64,000 nt of DNA from Dermacentor variabilis. Its lineage: Eukaryota; Arthropoda; Arachnida; Ixodida; Ixodidae. Of the stretch, positions 35,816 to 48,212 are shown piece by piece. The notes under the pieces were generated by a model. That model ran no database searches. It was not told the origin of the DNA and saw only the letters and a program-made list of their open reading frames with translations. The position numbers and the translations under genes were made by a program. The stretch covers positions 108,976,969 through 109,040,968 of the forward strand of contig NC_134574.1 in assembly GCF_050947875.1 (NCBI RefSeq). Direction: 5' to 3'. Position 1 is the first letter of the stretch, and each line of letters starts with the position of its first letter.

Positions 35816-36065
35816 CTACGTGAGTTGGGCGTACTCTTATTCAGCTAACCTATGAATGCTGATGGGCAGTTACAGAAGCGGTGAGCGGTAATACCGTCCC
35901 GATCCCGCCACTATACCATATATCTTGTCTTGTGTGTTTGTCGAGTTCGTTGCAACATCTCTATTTTCCTTTGTTTTGCTGTCTGCCAGGCGCTGCCACT
36001 CAAGCCCCTGGTAAGGCTTTGGTAGGCCTGATTTTGGTGTACGAAAATTGACATGAATAAAAGTA

Positions 36066-36468
<403 letters not shown>

Positions 36469-37554
36469 ACGGCAAAGATCGGTAGCGCCGTTCTGTTAGA
36501 GCAAAATGAATCAACACTTGCAAAAGCGATCCCTACTGTTGTTACGTGCTCTTCAAAACGACTTGAAAAGCAAGGAGGGCACTCTGTAGGGAGATAATGT
36601 GGTCGAGAGACAAAGCTAAAGTTTCGGGGCCAATGATTGGCTAAGGCTAACAGGGGAGCTAGGGATCGATACACGGTGATGTAAACAGCTACTGTAGGAG
36701 AAACGCCTCATTAAGTAAAAGTACCCAAGTGCAGCGGTTTTTATCAACCTAAGTTAGGAGAAAGCTTTAGTTCAGGTGATCTTATCTAAATACACGGAAA
36801 AGCAGAAATCATTTCTTGGCAACAGCTGCATCAAAGTTGATGAGGTCTGTTGTATTTCAAAGAAAAATGGTTAACGTCTAGTGACTGTTGGTTGCGAATT
36901 TTTGATGTATGTCATCAATATATTTTTAAAGATTGGCAAAAAATTCAAATTCTCAAAGAAAACTAACTTGGATACAGCTCTTAATTCAGCGATAAAAACG
37001 ATTTGTATATTGTATTTAATAGCACATGCGGATAAAATTGGTATATTACACATGAATCTAAAAAACATGGGTAATATGGGAATGTAGCATTCGCAAAACC
37101 CTCGTAAATAATGTAACAAATTCACGGAATATATCAAGTGACATATAAAATTCGTCCGCTTTGGATGCTCTAATGGGTTCAGTTTACAGAAATGCGATAT
37201 CTGTTCTTAGCGTGCAGCTACAAAGTTGTAAGCTTCGTGCGTCTGTTTTCTTCAAACTTATAAATTTTCGAATATTCCTGTGAAAAAATTCAGGCGCTAA
37301 ACCAAAACTACGCTCGCAAGTCACTATCATTTACCTATTTCACTAAAATGCAGCAACTATCATTAAATTGGTCTAAGGTTTATTTCCGAAAAGCACTTCT
37401 GCGTTTTACATGTGAGTATTGGAATAGGCGGTATCGGAGTTTGATCCGATCTGAAGCTTCCTCTTAAGCGTGATAATGAAGAGAACTCACATGGTTGGCT
37501 CAAGAGTAGTTCACAATGAGGAACTTCCGTTCGAGAAGCCTATGTCTTCTCTTC

Positions 37555-37556
37555 AA

Positions 37557-37607
<51 letters not shown>

Positions 37608-37609
37608 AT
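37555..37609. repeat. (aata)n microsatellite
   Basis: About 13 copies of aata following ttctcttc. Possibly the 3' tail of an old LINE. Confidence 0.93.
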
Positions 37610-39322
37610 TTTACCTTGTGTAAGGAGGGCGACAAGATAACGCCAATATATGACCAGCGCCTGGCGCGGCACGTCTCCCGTTAACTCGGGTAGCAAGCTC
37701 AGTGACAGGTTAAGCACAACGAAAAATTAATACGTAACTTTCTTTTTACACAGGCTGATTGTGGTGCTCAAATCTGCGCGCATCGCTTGCATGTAACCTA
37801 CCCAAAATTAAATAATTGAACATTCTACGGATGTTTCCAAACTTCGTTTTTCGGCCTGTCAGTGACCTTTTCCGAATGAACTCGCCATTTAGGTTGACAT
37901 GGGGCAACTACTAACGTCATATAACTGCGCATGTTTTATCATCCTGCGATTTTAGCGATATAGAGACAATATGGATATAGCGATTTTAGGAACAAGAAAT
38001 ATTATTCTTGAGTTAATTTAAAATAATTATCCATTCGAGCTTTGTTGCTTGAAAATTTTCTTCATTTATCAACACCTCTACTCAAAGGTGTCAGAGCTTG
38101 GGATATGCACCACATATTAACTCTTCAGAATGAATGTTCGCAAAAAATTCCTAACGTAGCCAGCAGACCATCCGTCAAAAAACTTAGCTGAAAGTTAACT
38201 CTGTCAGTGGTCGGGTTCTTTCGGACGGGACGCACCCGCAGCGTCAAGAATATTATTTATGCAAATTTTATTACTATAGAAAGTTACTACAAAATTCAAT
38301 ATAGAGGAGGAGGTCATGGAGTCGGAGGCTGAATCGGCGCCTCCTGTGCGTGGTATACGTGAAAGTAAAAGTAAACATAGTTATAGCAACGACAGTAAAA
38401 AAATTGCTATAAAGACAAATTAGAGTGGCAGCAATTATCAAAACATACTAGAGCTTGTACCTAGACAGTTATACCAGAAGCTCAATTAGCGACATATATA
38501 AGTTTGAACAAATTGAACAGAAAGCGGCACGTTTTAACAATTTCGCACGCGAACAATAAGCGTTATATAATGAACTACAGCATTTATCAATGACAATGCA
38601 AATGTAAACATTAGGTAGCATATGTAAAAATTTTATGTAGGGCTGGATAGGTCAAAGTGAACTTTCTGAATTATGTAATAAATGAGCGTAGAACGGTCAA
38701 TTTTAAAACAAATAGTAGCTAGTTCCTATATAAAAAAATGCTGAAATGAACAGTTTCCTTGCCGTTAGCAGTTCAGACTTTCGGCAAGATGAATTTTTTT
38801 GAAGAGCAGATTATGTGATGTTAGTGTTCCCTAGTGAAGAATACGAATTAAAAGAAAAGGGAAATCAATTGTTCCTATTCTAAAGTAACCAGATACCTAC
38901 ACAATATTTAATTATGTCGAACACTCTAATGATATCATTGGCCTTTAGTAATTGTTTGGCTGTTGTGTAGCATGGAGCTAAAAATTATTATTTTGATTGC
39001 TCTTTCCTGAACGAAATGTAGTGGCACAATATAAGTACTGCATGTAAATAGTTATACATTAGTTGATATGAGTAATAATGAATGCATTATAAGAGAATTG
39101 TACGTGCATAAAAACGGGCGAGCTGGAATGAAGATGCGTATACCATTGGACGTCTTTGTGACGCCTAAAATGTGGTAATGATAATCTAGGTATGTAGTGG
39201 CCCAACTACATGCAATCGTCGCTATCCTGCATCGAGTACCTGGCAAGCAGGTGGAAGAAACAGTAGGTAAAGATTTCTCATGTATGTGAAAGCAATAGCT
39301 TTAGTTTTAGTTTGATTAAATT
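37610..39322. other. Intronic sequence without features
   Basis: AT-rich, with no open frame or repeat of note. Confidence 0.5.
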
Positions 39323-39760
39323 TTAGTATATTAAGAATAATATAATAAGAAGATCGGCACGAAGCTTTTCGAGTGGGCAGTTCATGCTTTTATCAGAATT
39401 AAATACTGTGGTATTGTCAGAATACGGCAGGCAATTGCAGTGTGTGATTAAATTAGGTAGATCACCGCAATAAATTACGAACAAAAGTGGGTAAGAGAAA
39501 AACCTTAGTGGTACCCCTATATTAGCCGTCTTTTGCTTTGAATAAGTACCGGAAAACCCGACAACTTGTTTTCCATTATGGCGGTAGAAAGGGGTACGAC
39601 GGCGGATTATGGCAGGACCACATATTCCCATAGCGTCAACTGCTTTAGTCAAGTCTACAAAAAATAAAGCCGGCAAAGCTATTATCATCAATAGCCTTTC
39701 TTGTGTAATCTGTGCGAAATCGTCCGGTTTTTCTCCCGGATATTACAAAATGAACAAAAC
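39323..39760 (-). mobile_element. LINE reverse-transcriptase fragment
   Basis: A minus-strand 122-codon frame. FVDLTKAVDAMG corresponds to RT motif A (F-x-D-x-x-K-A-F-D). Next comes a degenerate motif-B region (IGVPLRFFSYPLLFVIYCGDLPN), where the usual PQGS is lost, then LPYSDNTTVF in place of YADDTT. The catalytic residues are mutated. It resembles CR1/Jockey-type RT and is a different family from the 1-1,640 element. Confidence 0.75.
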
Positions 39761-39771
39761 GGTTTACTTCT

Positions 39772-39985
39772 GGTTGTGACTCAGTGGCTATGGTGTTAGG
39801 CTGCTGAGCACAAGGTCGCGGGATCGATTCCCGGCCACGGCGGCCGCATTTCGATGGGGACGAAATACGAAAACACCCGTGTACTTAGCTTTAGGTGCAC
39901 GCTAAAGAACCCCAGGTGGTCAAAGTTTCTGGAGTCTTCCACTACGGCGTGCCTCATAATCAGAAAGTGGTTTTGGTGAGTAACC
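39772..39985 (+). mobile_element. tRNA-derived SINE (Ruka-like)
   Basis: A-box region tggctatggtgttaggctgc near 39,787, and B-box ggatcgattcc at 39,821-39,831. The body shares gtgcacgctaaagaacccc and aggtggtcaaa with the copies at 1,780 and 63,684. It sits immediately beside the LINE RT fragment. Confidence 0.8.
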
Positions 39986-40654
39986 CCCCCTCCCAATCCC
40001 CCTCCCAAAAAACTTCTGGTTGTGAAGAAATGAAAAAGAATATATATTACATGGATAACGGCAAACGCTCTCTTTTTGCAGTCCTCATATTCTTATCTGA
40101 CAAAAGAAATGTTAACAGGCACTTGTTGGGACAAAAACACAGAAACGTAACGGTACGTCAGCGGCTCTGATAACGTTGAGATGAATTTAAAGCTGAACTG
40201 GTAACGTGCTGACGCAATATTCGCGGGCTCTATTATAGACCGTTATTCGTCTAAAAGTAGCGTACTTTCGAATAAATGGACGAACAACGGAGCTGGTGTT
40301 TTTCTGCTTCGATGGTAGTCCATGCATCCGCAATTGCGCAGTAATACAGTACAATAATACATGTAGAGTAATAGAAGTCATGCATACTTCTGGAGACCAG
40401 TAATACTGCGAACACATTTATGATGAGAGAGAAAAGACGCAAGACGGAAAGCTGGGTTTCAATTCTTGGACACGCTCAGCGTCACGTCGGGGCATTTGAA
40501 CAGAGAAAATAAATTGAGACAAACTCTGGCGACTTGCGTGCCATAACCACGATATGAGGTTCGCCATAGTGGAAGCCTCAGGATAAAGTCTTTGACTACC
40601 TGAAACTCTTCCTTTTATCTATCCAATGATTCATATGCGAACGTTTTTGCGTTC

Positions 40655-40752
40655 AGGCCGCATCGAAATGTGACCACCGAGGACACGAACCAAATCCCCG
40701 ACCTCGTCCTGAGCAGCCCAACGCCATATCCGCTGAGCCACCTCGGCAGTAT
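40655..40752 (-). mobile_element. SINE head fragment
   Basis: The minus strand reads gccgaggtggctcagcggat, then ggttcgtgtcctcggtgg. This is a tRNA-like A-box and B-box region ending in the cacatttcgatg start of the SINE body; the rest is missing. Confidence 0.65.
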
Positions 40753-41187
40753 TTGAACAGCGACCTGTCGACACCACATAACAGATTACCGATAAATAAA
40801 AATTTCATTGCCCTCTAGAAAAGCCCTCACTTAACGGAGGGAGCTTTGAGAACATTTCCCGAAGAAAAAAGGCCGCATGCGGAAATTAGTTTTCAAAATG
40901 TGCGATGTTACAATAATGTGCCGCCGCGGTGTTTTGCGTAGAAAATGAAAGTAAGGAATATTTTCCTTCCTTTTGTACAGTAATTATCTGCCATTTTCTA
41001 ATAAATCAGAGGACATATTTTAGCAGGCAAGCCAATTGAGGGCCCTCTGAGGCGCCTCTTCGAAGTTGCAGCGTTACATTAGTTGTAGGCTGAATGACAA
41101 GGCTGTGAGATGTGTTATTTTTGTCGCAACATCCGTGCTCTGGCAGCTTTTGTTCTGGGGTGTACGTAGATTTCGGTGGAAACTTAC

Positions 41188-41305
41188 CAGAGTTGGAGTG
41201 TACGGGTTTGGGCTCCTGTGGGCGTTCACGGGCAGCGTGATGCATTCATAAATTGAAGGAATGGTGATGATCGTGGTGATTATGACCAGAATGTCGACAT
41301 CTCTC
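41188..41305 (-). CDS. GH18-like gene, exon with middle barrel strand
   Basis: 118 nt: one nucleotide finishing a codon, then 39 codons, ending in phase 0. The acceptor is cactctcccgcag just above 41,305, and the donor GTAAGT just below 41,188. The product begins RDVDILVIITTIITI and continues to SPNPYTPTL. A hydrophobic strand that starts with D-V-D-x-L and has TT at its end fits the GH18 sixth barrel strand (Y-D-x-x-x-V-M-T-Y-D), though the usual MTYD residues are not present. Only one nucleotide is needed from the previous exon, so it can join directly to the exon at 57,366. Confidence 0.7.
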
Positions 41306-41823
41306 CTGCGGGAGAGTGTGGCAATGAACGGCAAAGCGTAGAACAGCGAATAGTGAATTGAAACGAAAATCAGTAGAAAAAGAACCTCGAGATTCTTCGT
41401 GTCGCTCGCTGAACATATAATGCAATGTGACCAACGATACTCGGTTTTCCATTGTAGAGCCTTGCAGGTCGTTTTTGTTTTATCTCATTTTTGTTTGCCT
41501 TAAATTTGGGCACTCTACAGTTGTACAGTCATCTCAATAGCTGCTCTCACAAGGATGAATTCAAGCCGTTTATAAATTGTGGTGCTGAGATCATGAATCC
41601 GGTTACTTAGGAGCTATTTCAATATAGTGCATTTTTGTTACATTGTTTAATTTTTTAAACCAGCTAAGTGAGTGTCATCTTGCAACATGCAAATATTATC
41701 AGCATCTTCGTGCAATCTAACCCAAAAGGCGGAAGTGCACTTTCTCAACACGAGATGTTGAAAAAACCTCTCCTGGTGATAAAAACAAAGAAAGACTCTC
41801 AGGCGGCATCAATAAAAAGGAAG

Positions 41824-42049
41824 TGTAGCAAGCGTGTGATGCCCCCTCAGGCATAATGTTCGTTCGCCGCCAGGCTCGGTGGCCTGCCAAGCTCGGCAGG
41901 CAACATTGGTCACCGCACTGCAATAAAGTCCAACGAGCACAGCTGCTCGGCGGTCAATCATCGTACAGCACCGCCAAGCTGCGGAGCGTCCGGCTAACGG
42001 AGGATGCCTCGAGCCCTCCCTTGTTCACGAACCCGGGTGGATCGTGGCA
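41824..42049 (+). repeat. 5' LTR
   Basis: Starts tgtagcaagcgtg and ends gatcgtggca. Contains cataatgttcg and the polyadenylation-like caataaag. Confidence 0.88.
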
Positions 42050-42050
42050 C

Positions 42051-42068
42051 TGGCAACGAGGATGGGAT
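42051..42068 (+). other. Primer-binding site, serine tRNA type
   Basis: tggcaacgaggatgggat. From knowledge of eukaryotic tRNA-Ser(GCU), whose 3' end is atcccatcctcgtcg plus CCA, this pairs at 17 of 18 positions. A serine tRNA primer is known for mag-type elements. Confidence 0.7.
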
Positions 42069-42084
42069 ACTCGTGACACTGGCG

Positions 42085-42846
42085 ATGAGTACCCACGGAT
42101 CGTCCCACGCCACAGCGAGCGGCGAAACACCGCCCCCCATTGCTGCCACCATGCCGCTGTACTGACGGCTCGAGCCGTTCGAGGGAGTTGGATCCGCCTG
42201 GTAAATTTCCGAAGAGCAAGTCCACGTGTTCTTCCGGGCAAACAACACACCCGAGGCCAAACAGCGGGGCATTTTCCTTGCCAGCTGCGGGACCGGCGTC
42301 TTCAGCCTCTTGCTCGACCTTCTCAAGCCAGCCACGCCGCACGTTAAGACGCTGGGTGAGCTGCTCGCAATACTGCACTCGCATTTCAACCCAGGACCGT
42401 CCATACTAATGGAGCGTTTTCGCTTCAACAACCGGAGCCGCCTGGAAGTAGAGACCCTCTGGCAGTTCGTTGCTCCACTACGAGGGTTAGCGAGTGCCTT
42501 CGTTTTCAGGGACCAGCTGGACTCGCTGCTCCTGGACCTCTTCTTCTGCGGCATCAACAACCCCGCCATGCAGACGCGACTCCTGGAGCTTCCCGACCCC
42601 TCGCTGGACGAAGCCGCGAAGGCAGCACTACAATGGAAGCTGCCGCCAAGGACGCCGGGGAGATTCCCCGTGCGACTGGCTCACCGTCGGAGGAAGCGGC
42701 GGAAAACGATTTGGCGACAAAGGGCAGTACCTGCGGTCGCTGTGGTGGTGCCCACTCCCCCTCACAGTGCCAGTTCTCCCAAGCACAATGCTTTATGTGC
42801 GGGAAAACTGGGCACCTGGCACGTGTATGCAGTAGGGGGAGGATGA
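42085..42846 (+). pseudogene. Ty3/gypsy gag, capsid part
   Basis: Starts at the ATG at 42,085. In-frame stops lie at 42,163 (TGA) and 42,202 (TAA). After these the frame is open to 42,846, but real gag similarity stops near 42,640, where a frameshift moves it to the next frame. The capsid core is recognisable from RGIFLASCGTGVFSLL through LLAILHSHFNPGPS, the RFRFNNR block and DLFFCGIN, which are conserved in mag-lineage gag. Confidence 0.8.
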
Positions 42847-43310
42847 ACAGCAAGCAGCAGCAGCAGGCTGATACTGGTACCACACAAGCCCGCGGCCAGG
42901 GTAGCCGTCGCAAGGGTATGAGGTGGGGGCGTGTGGAAGCAGGCTCAAGTTCTTCCGCGGCCATGCTCCACGTCGTGGGCGAGAACCCGCCGATTTTTGA
43001 CATGCGGCTCACAGGCTTTCTACCGTCGTCTGTGCCGCCGTGCATGCTGACCGTCGAAATCTGCGGGCACCCCATCTCCATGGAGGTGGACACAGTGGCC
43101 AGCGTGTCAGTAATGGCCGGGAAACTCTTCAAGCGTATTTTCCCTGGCGTGTCCGTCGAGGCTTCGGGCATGCTGCTGCGCAGCTACTCCGGGCAACTCT
43201 CCCAGGTACAGGGTCAGGCACAGGTCAGCGTTCCCTTTGGCAACAGGGAGGCAACCCTTCCCCTTTACTTAATGAAGGGGTCGTCGCCGACGCTGCCGGG
43301 CCGAAACTAG
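42633..43310 (+). pseudogene. Ty3/gypsy nucleocapsid and protease
   Basis: Two zinc knuckles stand in tandem: CGRCGGAHSPSQC (CX2CX3HX4C) and CFMCGKTGHLARVC (CX2CX4HX4C). After a glutamine-rich linker comes a retropepsin with its active site at MEVDTVASVSVM, where the family's DTGAS is DTVAS. The Gly to Val change would be expected to impair the protease. Confidence 0.82.
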
Positions 43311-43331
43311 ATTCATGCACTGGGCGTTTGT

Positions 43332-44306
43332 ATGCCAGAGTACCAGAAAGCCTACGTGCATGTGGTGAAAGACGGCACGACGGCTGGCATCTATGTACCT
43401 GAGGGAGCCCGGCCACGTTTCTTCCAGCCTCGCCCACTGCCGTTCGCCCTGAAGGACGGGGTCACCCAGGAGCTGCAAGGGTTACAGCGAGAGGGCATCC
43501 TGGTACCTGTCAAGACATCTGAATGGGCTACTCTCATTGTACCAGTCCTCAAGCGAGACGGCCGTGTGAGGATCTGCGGGGATATCAAGGTTACCATCAA
43601 CCCTGTTGTTACCACCGAGAAGTACCCGCTGCCACGGATTGAACATCTGTGGTCAGCATTGTCCGGTGGACAGAAGTTTACCAAGCTCGACCTCAGATAT
43701 GCTTACCAGCAGCTGGCGCTCCAAGATGCCTCCCGGAAGTATGTCAAAATATCGACAACTTTGGGGCTCTTTCAGTACACGCGCTTGCCGTTTGACGTGG
43801 CCTCGGCCCCAGCCATATTCCTGACGGAGATGGACAACCTCTTCCGGGGCATCAGGCACGTGGCGGTGTACTTAGACGACATCCTAGTTACTGGCAGCGA
43901 CGACGGGGACCAGCTGCAGAACCTGCACAACGCCCTGGCACGCCTGCAGGACGCCGGCCTCAAGCTGAAGCTGGAAAAGTGCGTTTTCCAAGCCCCCAGT
44001 GTTGAGTACTTGGGACATGTCATTTCCCAGGCAGGCCTAGCCCCGGCTCCCCGCAATGTTGATGTTGTGCTCAAGGCACCTAAGCCCCAGAACAGGGAGC
44101 TTCAGAACTACCTCGGCCTCATCAACTTCTACAGGAGTTTTCTGCCGAAACTGTCGGAGCATCTACAGCCGCTAAATCTTCTACTTCGAGATGGTAAGCA
44201 ATGGGTCTGGAAGAAGGAGCAGGACCGAGCCTTCCAGGGCAGGAAGGAGCTAATCACCAAGGCGTGGTTCGCTTCGATCCTGCTAAGCCTGTCGTCCTTA
44301 CCGTAG
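43332..44306 (+). pseudogene. Ty3/gypsy reverse transcriptase
   Basis: Complete RT palm in one frame: KLDLRYAYQQL (motif A), then FDVASAPAIF at the position of the usual P-F-G-L-x-S-A-P, and AVYLDDILVTG (catalytic YLDD). The connection then follows (LINFYRSFLPKLS). The frame fails near 44,230 and the RNase H is in another frame. Confidence 0.85.
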
Positions 44307-44815
44307 ATGCGTCGCCGTACGATGTGGGAGCCGTCCCGGCACACCGGGACAAAGATGGCCAGGAACGCCGTGTGTCGTTTGCTTCTCGTCGGCTTCATGC
44401 TGCAGAGCAACGTTACAGCCAGCTGGCCAAGGAAGGTATGGCCATCATGTTCGGTGTCGAACGCTTCCACCAGTATTTGTGGGGCCAGAAGTTCGAGGCG
44501 GTCAAGGACAATAAGTCGCTGTTGGGGCTGCTGGGGCCTGACAAGGCAGTTCCGGTGCAGGCGTCACCTCGAATGGTACGCTGGGCCTTGAGGCTGGCAG
44601 CTTGCAGTTACCAGCTGGTTTACCGTCCGGGAAAGGACCTGAGACCTGCTCATGCCCTGAGCCGTCTGGCCCTGCCAGAGGTGCCTGATGCTGTTCCAGA
44701 ACCTGCTAAAGTGTTCATGCTGGAACACGCGTACCCGGAGGTGCTCTCCAGACCTGCGGTATCTCACGCGACGGGACCCAGTCCTGTCTCAGGTGGTCAA
44801 GGCGGTGTCCCGTGA
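44201..44815 (+). pseudogene. Ty3/gypsy RNase H
   Basis: Contains VLTVDASPYDVGAV (first catalytic Asp), REARRLHAAEQRYS-type block seen here as FASRRLHAAEQRYSQL (catalytic Glu), and FEAVKDNKSLLGL in place of the usual T-D-H-K. The third acidic residue is still an Asp. It ends before the integrase zinc finger. Confidence 0.8.
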
Positions 44816-45857
44816 AGAGGAATTGGTGCAGCAGGCCTATAGCCACAAAGCCGCTGAGCTGAGCTTGCAGCAGGGCTGCCTACTGTGGGGTTCCAGGGTG
44901 GTGATCCCACAAAGCGTCCGGTCCAGGGTCCTGCAGTTGCTGCATGCGGGTAATCCTGGCGTAGAAAAGACGAAGATGGTGGCCCGGTCCCATGTTTGGT
45001 GGCCTGGCCTAGACCAGCACATCCCTCACTTGTGCAGAGCTGCCAAATCTGCCAGGAGCATCAGCAAGCCTCGCGTTTTGTGGAATTCACCCCCTGGCCG
45101 TTCCCACAGAGACCCTGGTCCCGCCCACATGTGGATTTTGGGGCACCTATCAAGGACCATTACTTCCTGGTGGTGGCGGACGCCTTTTCGAATTGGGCAG
45201 AGGTTCTACCTGTCACCACTCCATCAGCAGGTGCGACCATTGCAGCGCTACTACAGGTCTTCGCCGCCCAGGGGTTGCCCGATGTCATCGTGTCCGACAT
45301 TGGTCCTCCTTCCGCCAACAGAGTTCCTGGCCTCGCTGACGAAGAACGGTATCCGCCGGATGATGGTTCCGCTTCATATGGTGCAGCCGAGCGGGTGGTG
45401 CAAACCATCAAGCAGAAGCTCAAGAAGAGTCAAACTGGAGATTTCCGGACGAAGATTGCCCGGATACTGTTTCAGTACCGGACCACGCCCCTGCGATGTC
45501 ACTGGCCGTGTCCCCTGTGAGCTCCCACTGGGTCGGATGGTCGAGACACCCTTGGACGTCTTGCATCCTGACCTCCGATCCGCAGTGCTTTTGAGGCAGC
45601 TGAAGCAGAAGCTGGCTGCTGACCAAGGGCGCCGTCTCGGGCCTTTGCCAGAGTTTGGAGCTCCAGTTTTCACCAGGAACTTCCGCCCTGGCCCATCCTG
45701 GTCTGCCGGACAGGTGGTGTCTCCTGCCAGCGCTTCATCGCTGCTAGTCCGCATGTCAGACGGGGCCATGTGGCACAAACACGCCGACCATGTCGGACCT
45801 CGCCTCGGGACCTGGCCAGCACCCTCGACTGCCACTTCTGAGTGCCAGCCCGCATGA
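44688..45857 (+). pseudogene. Ty3/gypsy integrase (frameshifted)
   Basis: The N-terminal HHCC region begins in this frame (LLHAGNPGVEKTK, then VWWPGLDQHI). Near 45,030-45,060 the reading shifts to the frame at 44,996-45,520. That frame carries CQICQEH, the first catalytic Asp in HVDFGAPI and the second in VIVSDIGPP (normally S-D-N-G). From about 45,530 the original frame resumes with the C-terminal part (HADHVGPRLG). At least two frameshifts are required. Confidence 0.8.
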
Positions 45858-46174
45858 TCGCTTCCAGCGGAGCACCACCCACCTCGTAGGCGGCAACCGT
45901 TGCCAGTGGTGCTGCACCCGTTGGACCGGTGTCGAGCCTGGCACCACTCTCAAGGCCGACCACTGCGGATGCTCCGGATGGAGCGAGGCTGCCTCAGGCA
46001 GCACCCGGCCTTGCCACACCCGACCCATCAACACCGGTGCCCAGGCGGAGTACTCGACGGCGGAGGCCACGGGACCATTACTCGCCTGGGTAGCAGGCAC
46101 CGTCGACTTGGCTCGGACGGTGGCAGAGCCTTCTGCTCTGAACACGGACGTTTCTTTCTTTTATTTAACAAACT

Positions 46175-46187
46175 GGGGGTAAGGGGG
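46175..46187 (+). other. Polypurine tract
   Basis: gggggtaaggggg directly before the 3' LTR, the usual plus-strand primer. Confidence 0.8.
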
Positions 46188-46413
46188 TGTAGCAAGCATG
46201 TGACGCCCCCTCAGGTATAATGTTCGTTCGCCGCCAGGCTTTGTGGCCTGCCAAGCTCGGCAGCCAACATTGGTCACCGCATTGCAATAAACACCGACGA
46301 GCGCAGCTGCTCGGTGGTCAGTCACCGTTCAGCACCGCCACGCTGCGGAGCGTCCGGCTAACGGAGGGTGCCTCGAGCCCTCCCTTGTTCACGAACCCGG
46401 GTGGATCCTGACA
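46188..46413 (+). repeat. 3' LTR
   Basis: Starts tgtagcaagcatg and ends gatcctgaca. Same length as the 5' LTR. Confidence 0.88.
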
Positions 46414-46544
46414 GGGAGAAGCCGATAATAACACTCTAATGCAATTAGCGTTATTCTTGCAGTTCAAAACCTTTTGGGGGCTAACTGTAGATCTATCTAC
46501 CTGCCACTTCAACCGCTTTGCCATGAACCTCGGCCTCTGTATAC

Positions 46545-46740
46545 TCCATGGTGTAATGGAAAGCGCGTCGGGGCTGCTGCGCTCAAGGAACATGATTCAA
46601 AACCAACCGTCGGTCCAACTTGGTTCACTAGGTATGCGGCAATCTACCGATGTGCCGCTCTTCAACGAACCTCTTCGACGGGGATGCAGGGACTGGGTAT
46701 ATGGCATGCGTAGGTACCGTTTTGAATAAATCTCTTTCAC
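46545..46740 (+). mobile_element. Possible tRNA-headed SINE
   Basis: tggtgtaatggaaagcgcg resembles an A-box and aacatgattcaaaacc a B-box, about 45 bp apart. A unique-looking body and tgaataaatc at the end follow. No second copy was seen in the window. Confidence 0.4.
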
Positions 46741-47059
46741 GACATGCATGAAGCCACAGGGTTTTGCTGGTCTTTTCAACGACCTCTTTGTTAGTGCCAC
46801 TAGCCGTGTGCCACTTTTAATGAATGTCTTTGACGCCAACTACATGGGTAATTAGGTAATTGCCACAGGGAACGGTGCTGCTCTGTATTGCCGAAAAAAG
46901 AAGAAAACCTGACAGAGCCGATCTCCCTATGGCTGTCGACGATTATGCGCTTAGTATTGAAGCCATGAACCGACGAAACATATGGCCAGCGCCGAAATTC
47001 CTTATGAAAGAGGCGTTTATTGGAGCGGGACTCCCCTCTCGGGCATCGATGATAGTAAT

Positions 47060-48212
47060 AATTATAATGGTTTCTTGGCATCCTCTTTGGCCTTTGAAAT
47101 GACGCATCGGCAAAGAGTCAGCTTGCGGTAATCAGCATGCTTGAGGTAACCTGCATGCTTGAGGTAATCAGGTATGCTACCCATGCTTTTCATTGTAGCA
47201 TTTTTCTATACATCTCCTTAATCTATTTTCTCTTCCTCAAGACTTGTCTATCTGCCTGGTACTGCTACCAAGCCCTGTAAGGGATCCGGTCGTATCAATT
47301 TCTTTCCTGCTTTTTCTTTTCACCAATACCCCAAAGCTTTCTTGCTTGTTTCTACTGCTGACGAGATGATACTTCCGTCGACTTTCAATCCAAGCGCTTT
47401 TAGAAGGTGTGCGTTGGCAACGTGCCTCACAGTGTGGATTCGTTCGCATAACATTAGGATGGGCTGTGTTGTCTCCCTATTTTCGCTCCAGCATACACAT
47501 GCCTCATCTTGTTGGGAATATTTCCTCCTGTATGTTGATGTCCTTAGGCAACCAGTTCTACCTTATATCGTAAGGCACTGCCCTGTGTGTTCCGATTTAC
47601 CTTCCTTATTTCTTTCTACCCATTCTTGTAAATATCCACGGTCTTTTTTGCTTACATTCCGCATATCCACTTCACTATCACTGTTTCTCTCGCTTTTTTT
47701 TAGAGGATTGCTGGTTCTCTACTTACACTTTCATTTGCCCTGTACTTTGCTGCAAACTTTCTTAACCTCTTCCTCCATTTTGTGTCAATGCTGTTCAAGT
47801 ACAGATGCTTGAGCACTTTAGCGGCCCATTTATTTTGATGCATGTCCCTGATTTTTGCTTCAAAGCTAATTTTGCTTGGCGCTCCTCTAACTTCAAAACA
47901 GGCCCAACCCATGTCACCCTACACTGCCTCATTTGTGATTTCGCCGTGTGTTCCCAAAGCAAACTGGCCTACCAATCTTCGATGAACTTTCGCCCCGTTA
48001 AGTTACCTGATTTTAAGCACAGAATGATGTTTGCGAACGTTCGCGCTGGTAACATTACTCCTTCCCAAATTCTACGCGCCACCTCATATGTATTGTGCCC
48101 CCAAAGTGCTGTATGTTTCATTATTGCTGCATTCCGCTTCCCATTTTCTGCTAATCTTGGCGGGTGCTCGAGTGAGTCTTTCCTTCGTTTATGCGAACGC
48201 CAAGCTATATAT
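47060..48212 (-). mobile_element. LINE 3' part, same family as 1-1,640
   Basis: The minus-strand product around 47,700-47,912 contains LKHLYLNSIDTKWRKR, matching YLCTNNIDSQWRKR in the copy at the left edge. DNA similarity runs through aacccatgtcaccctacactgc, shared with 60,130. The sequence stops exactly where the Ty3/gypsy LTR begins at 48,213, so the LTR element inserted into this LINE. Confidence 0.75.

Larger units (their letters stand above)
41824..46413 (+). mobile_element. Ty3/gypsy element (mag-like) with both LTRs
   Basis: 4.6 kb: LTR, primer-binding site, gag, protease, RT, RNase H, integrase, polypurine tract, LTR. Both LTRs are 226 bp with TG...CA ends. I counted about 19 differences between them by eye, roughly 8%, so the insertion is not recent. 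A possible 5-bp target-site duplication is imperfect (ggaag at 41,819-41,823 and gggag at 46,414-46,418). Gag and pol carry stops and frameshifts. No env-like frame follows the integrase. Confidence 0.9.

Noticed and set aside
45858..46174. Possible env-like ORF after the integrase of the mag-like element
   Set aside because: The open frames are short, lack a signal peptide or transmembrane segment, and overlap the polypurine tract and LTR.
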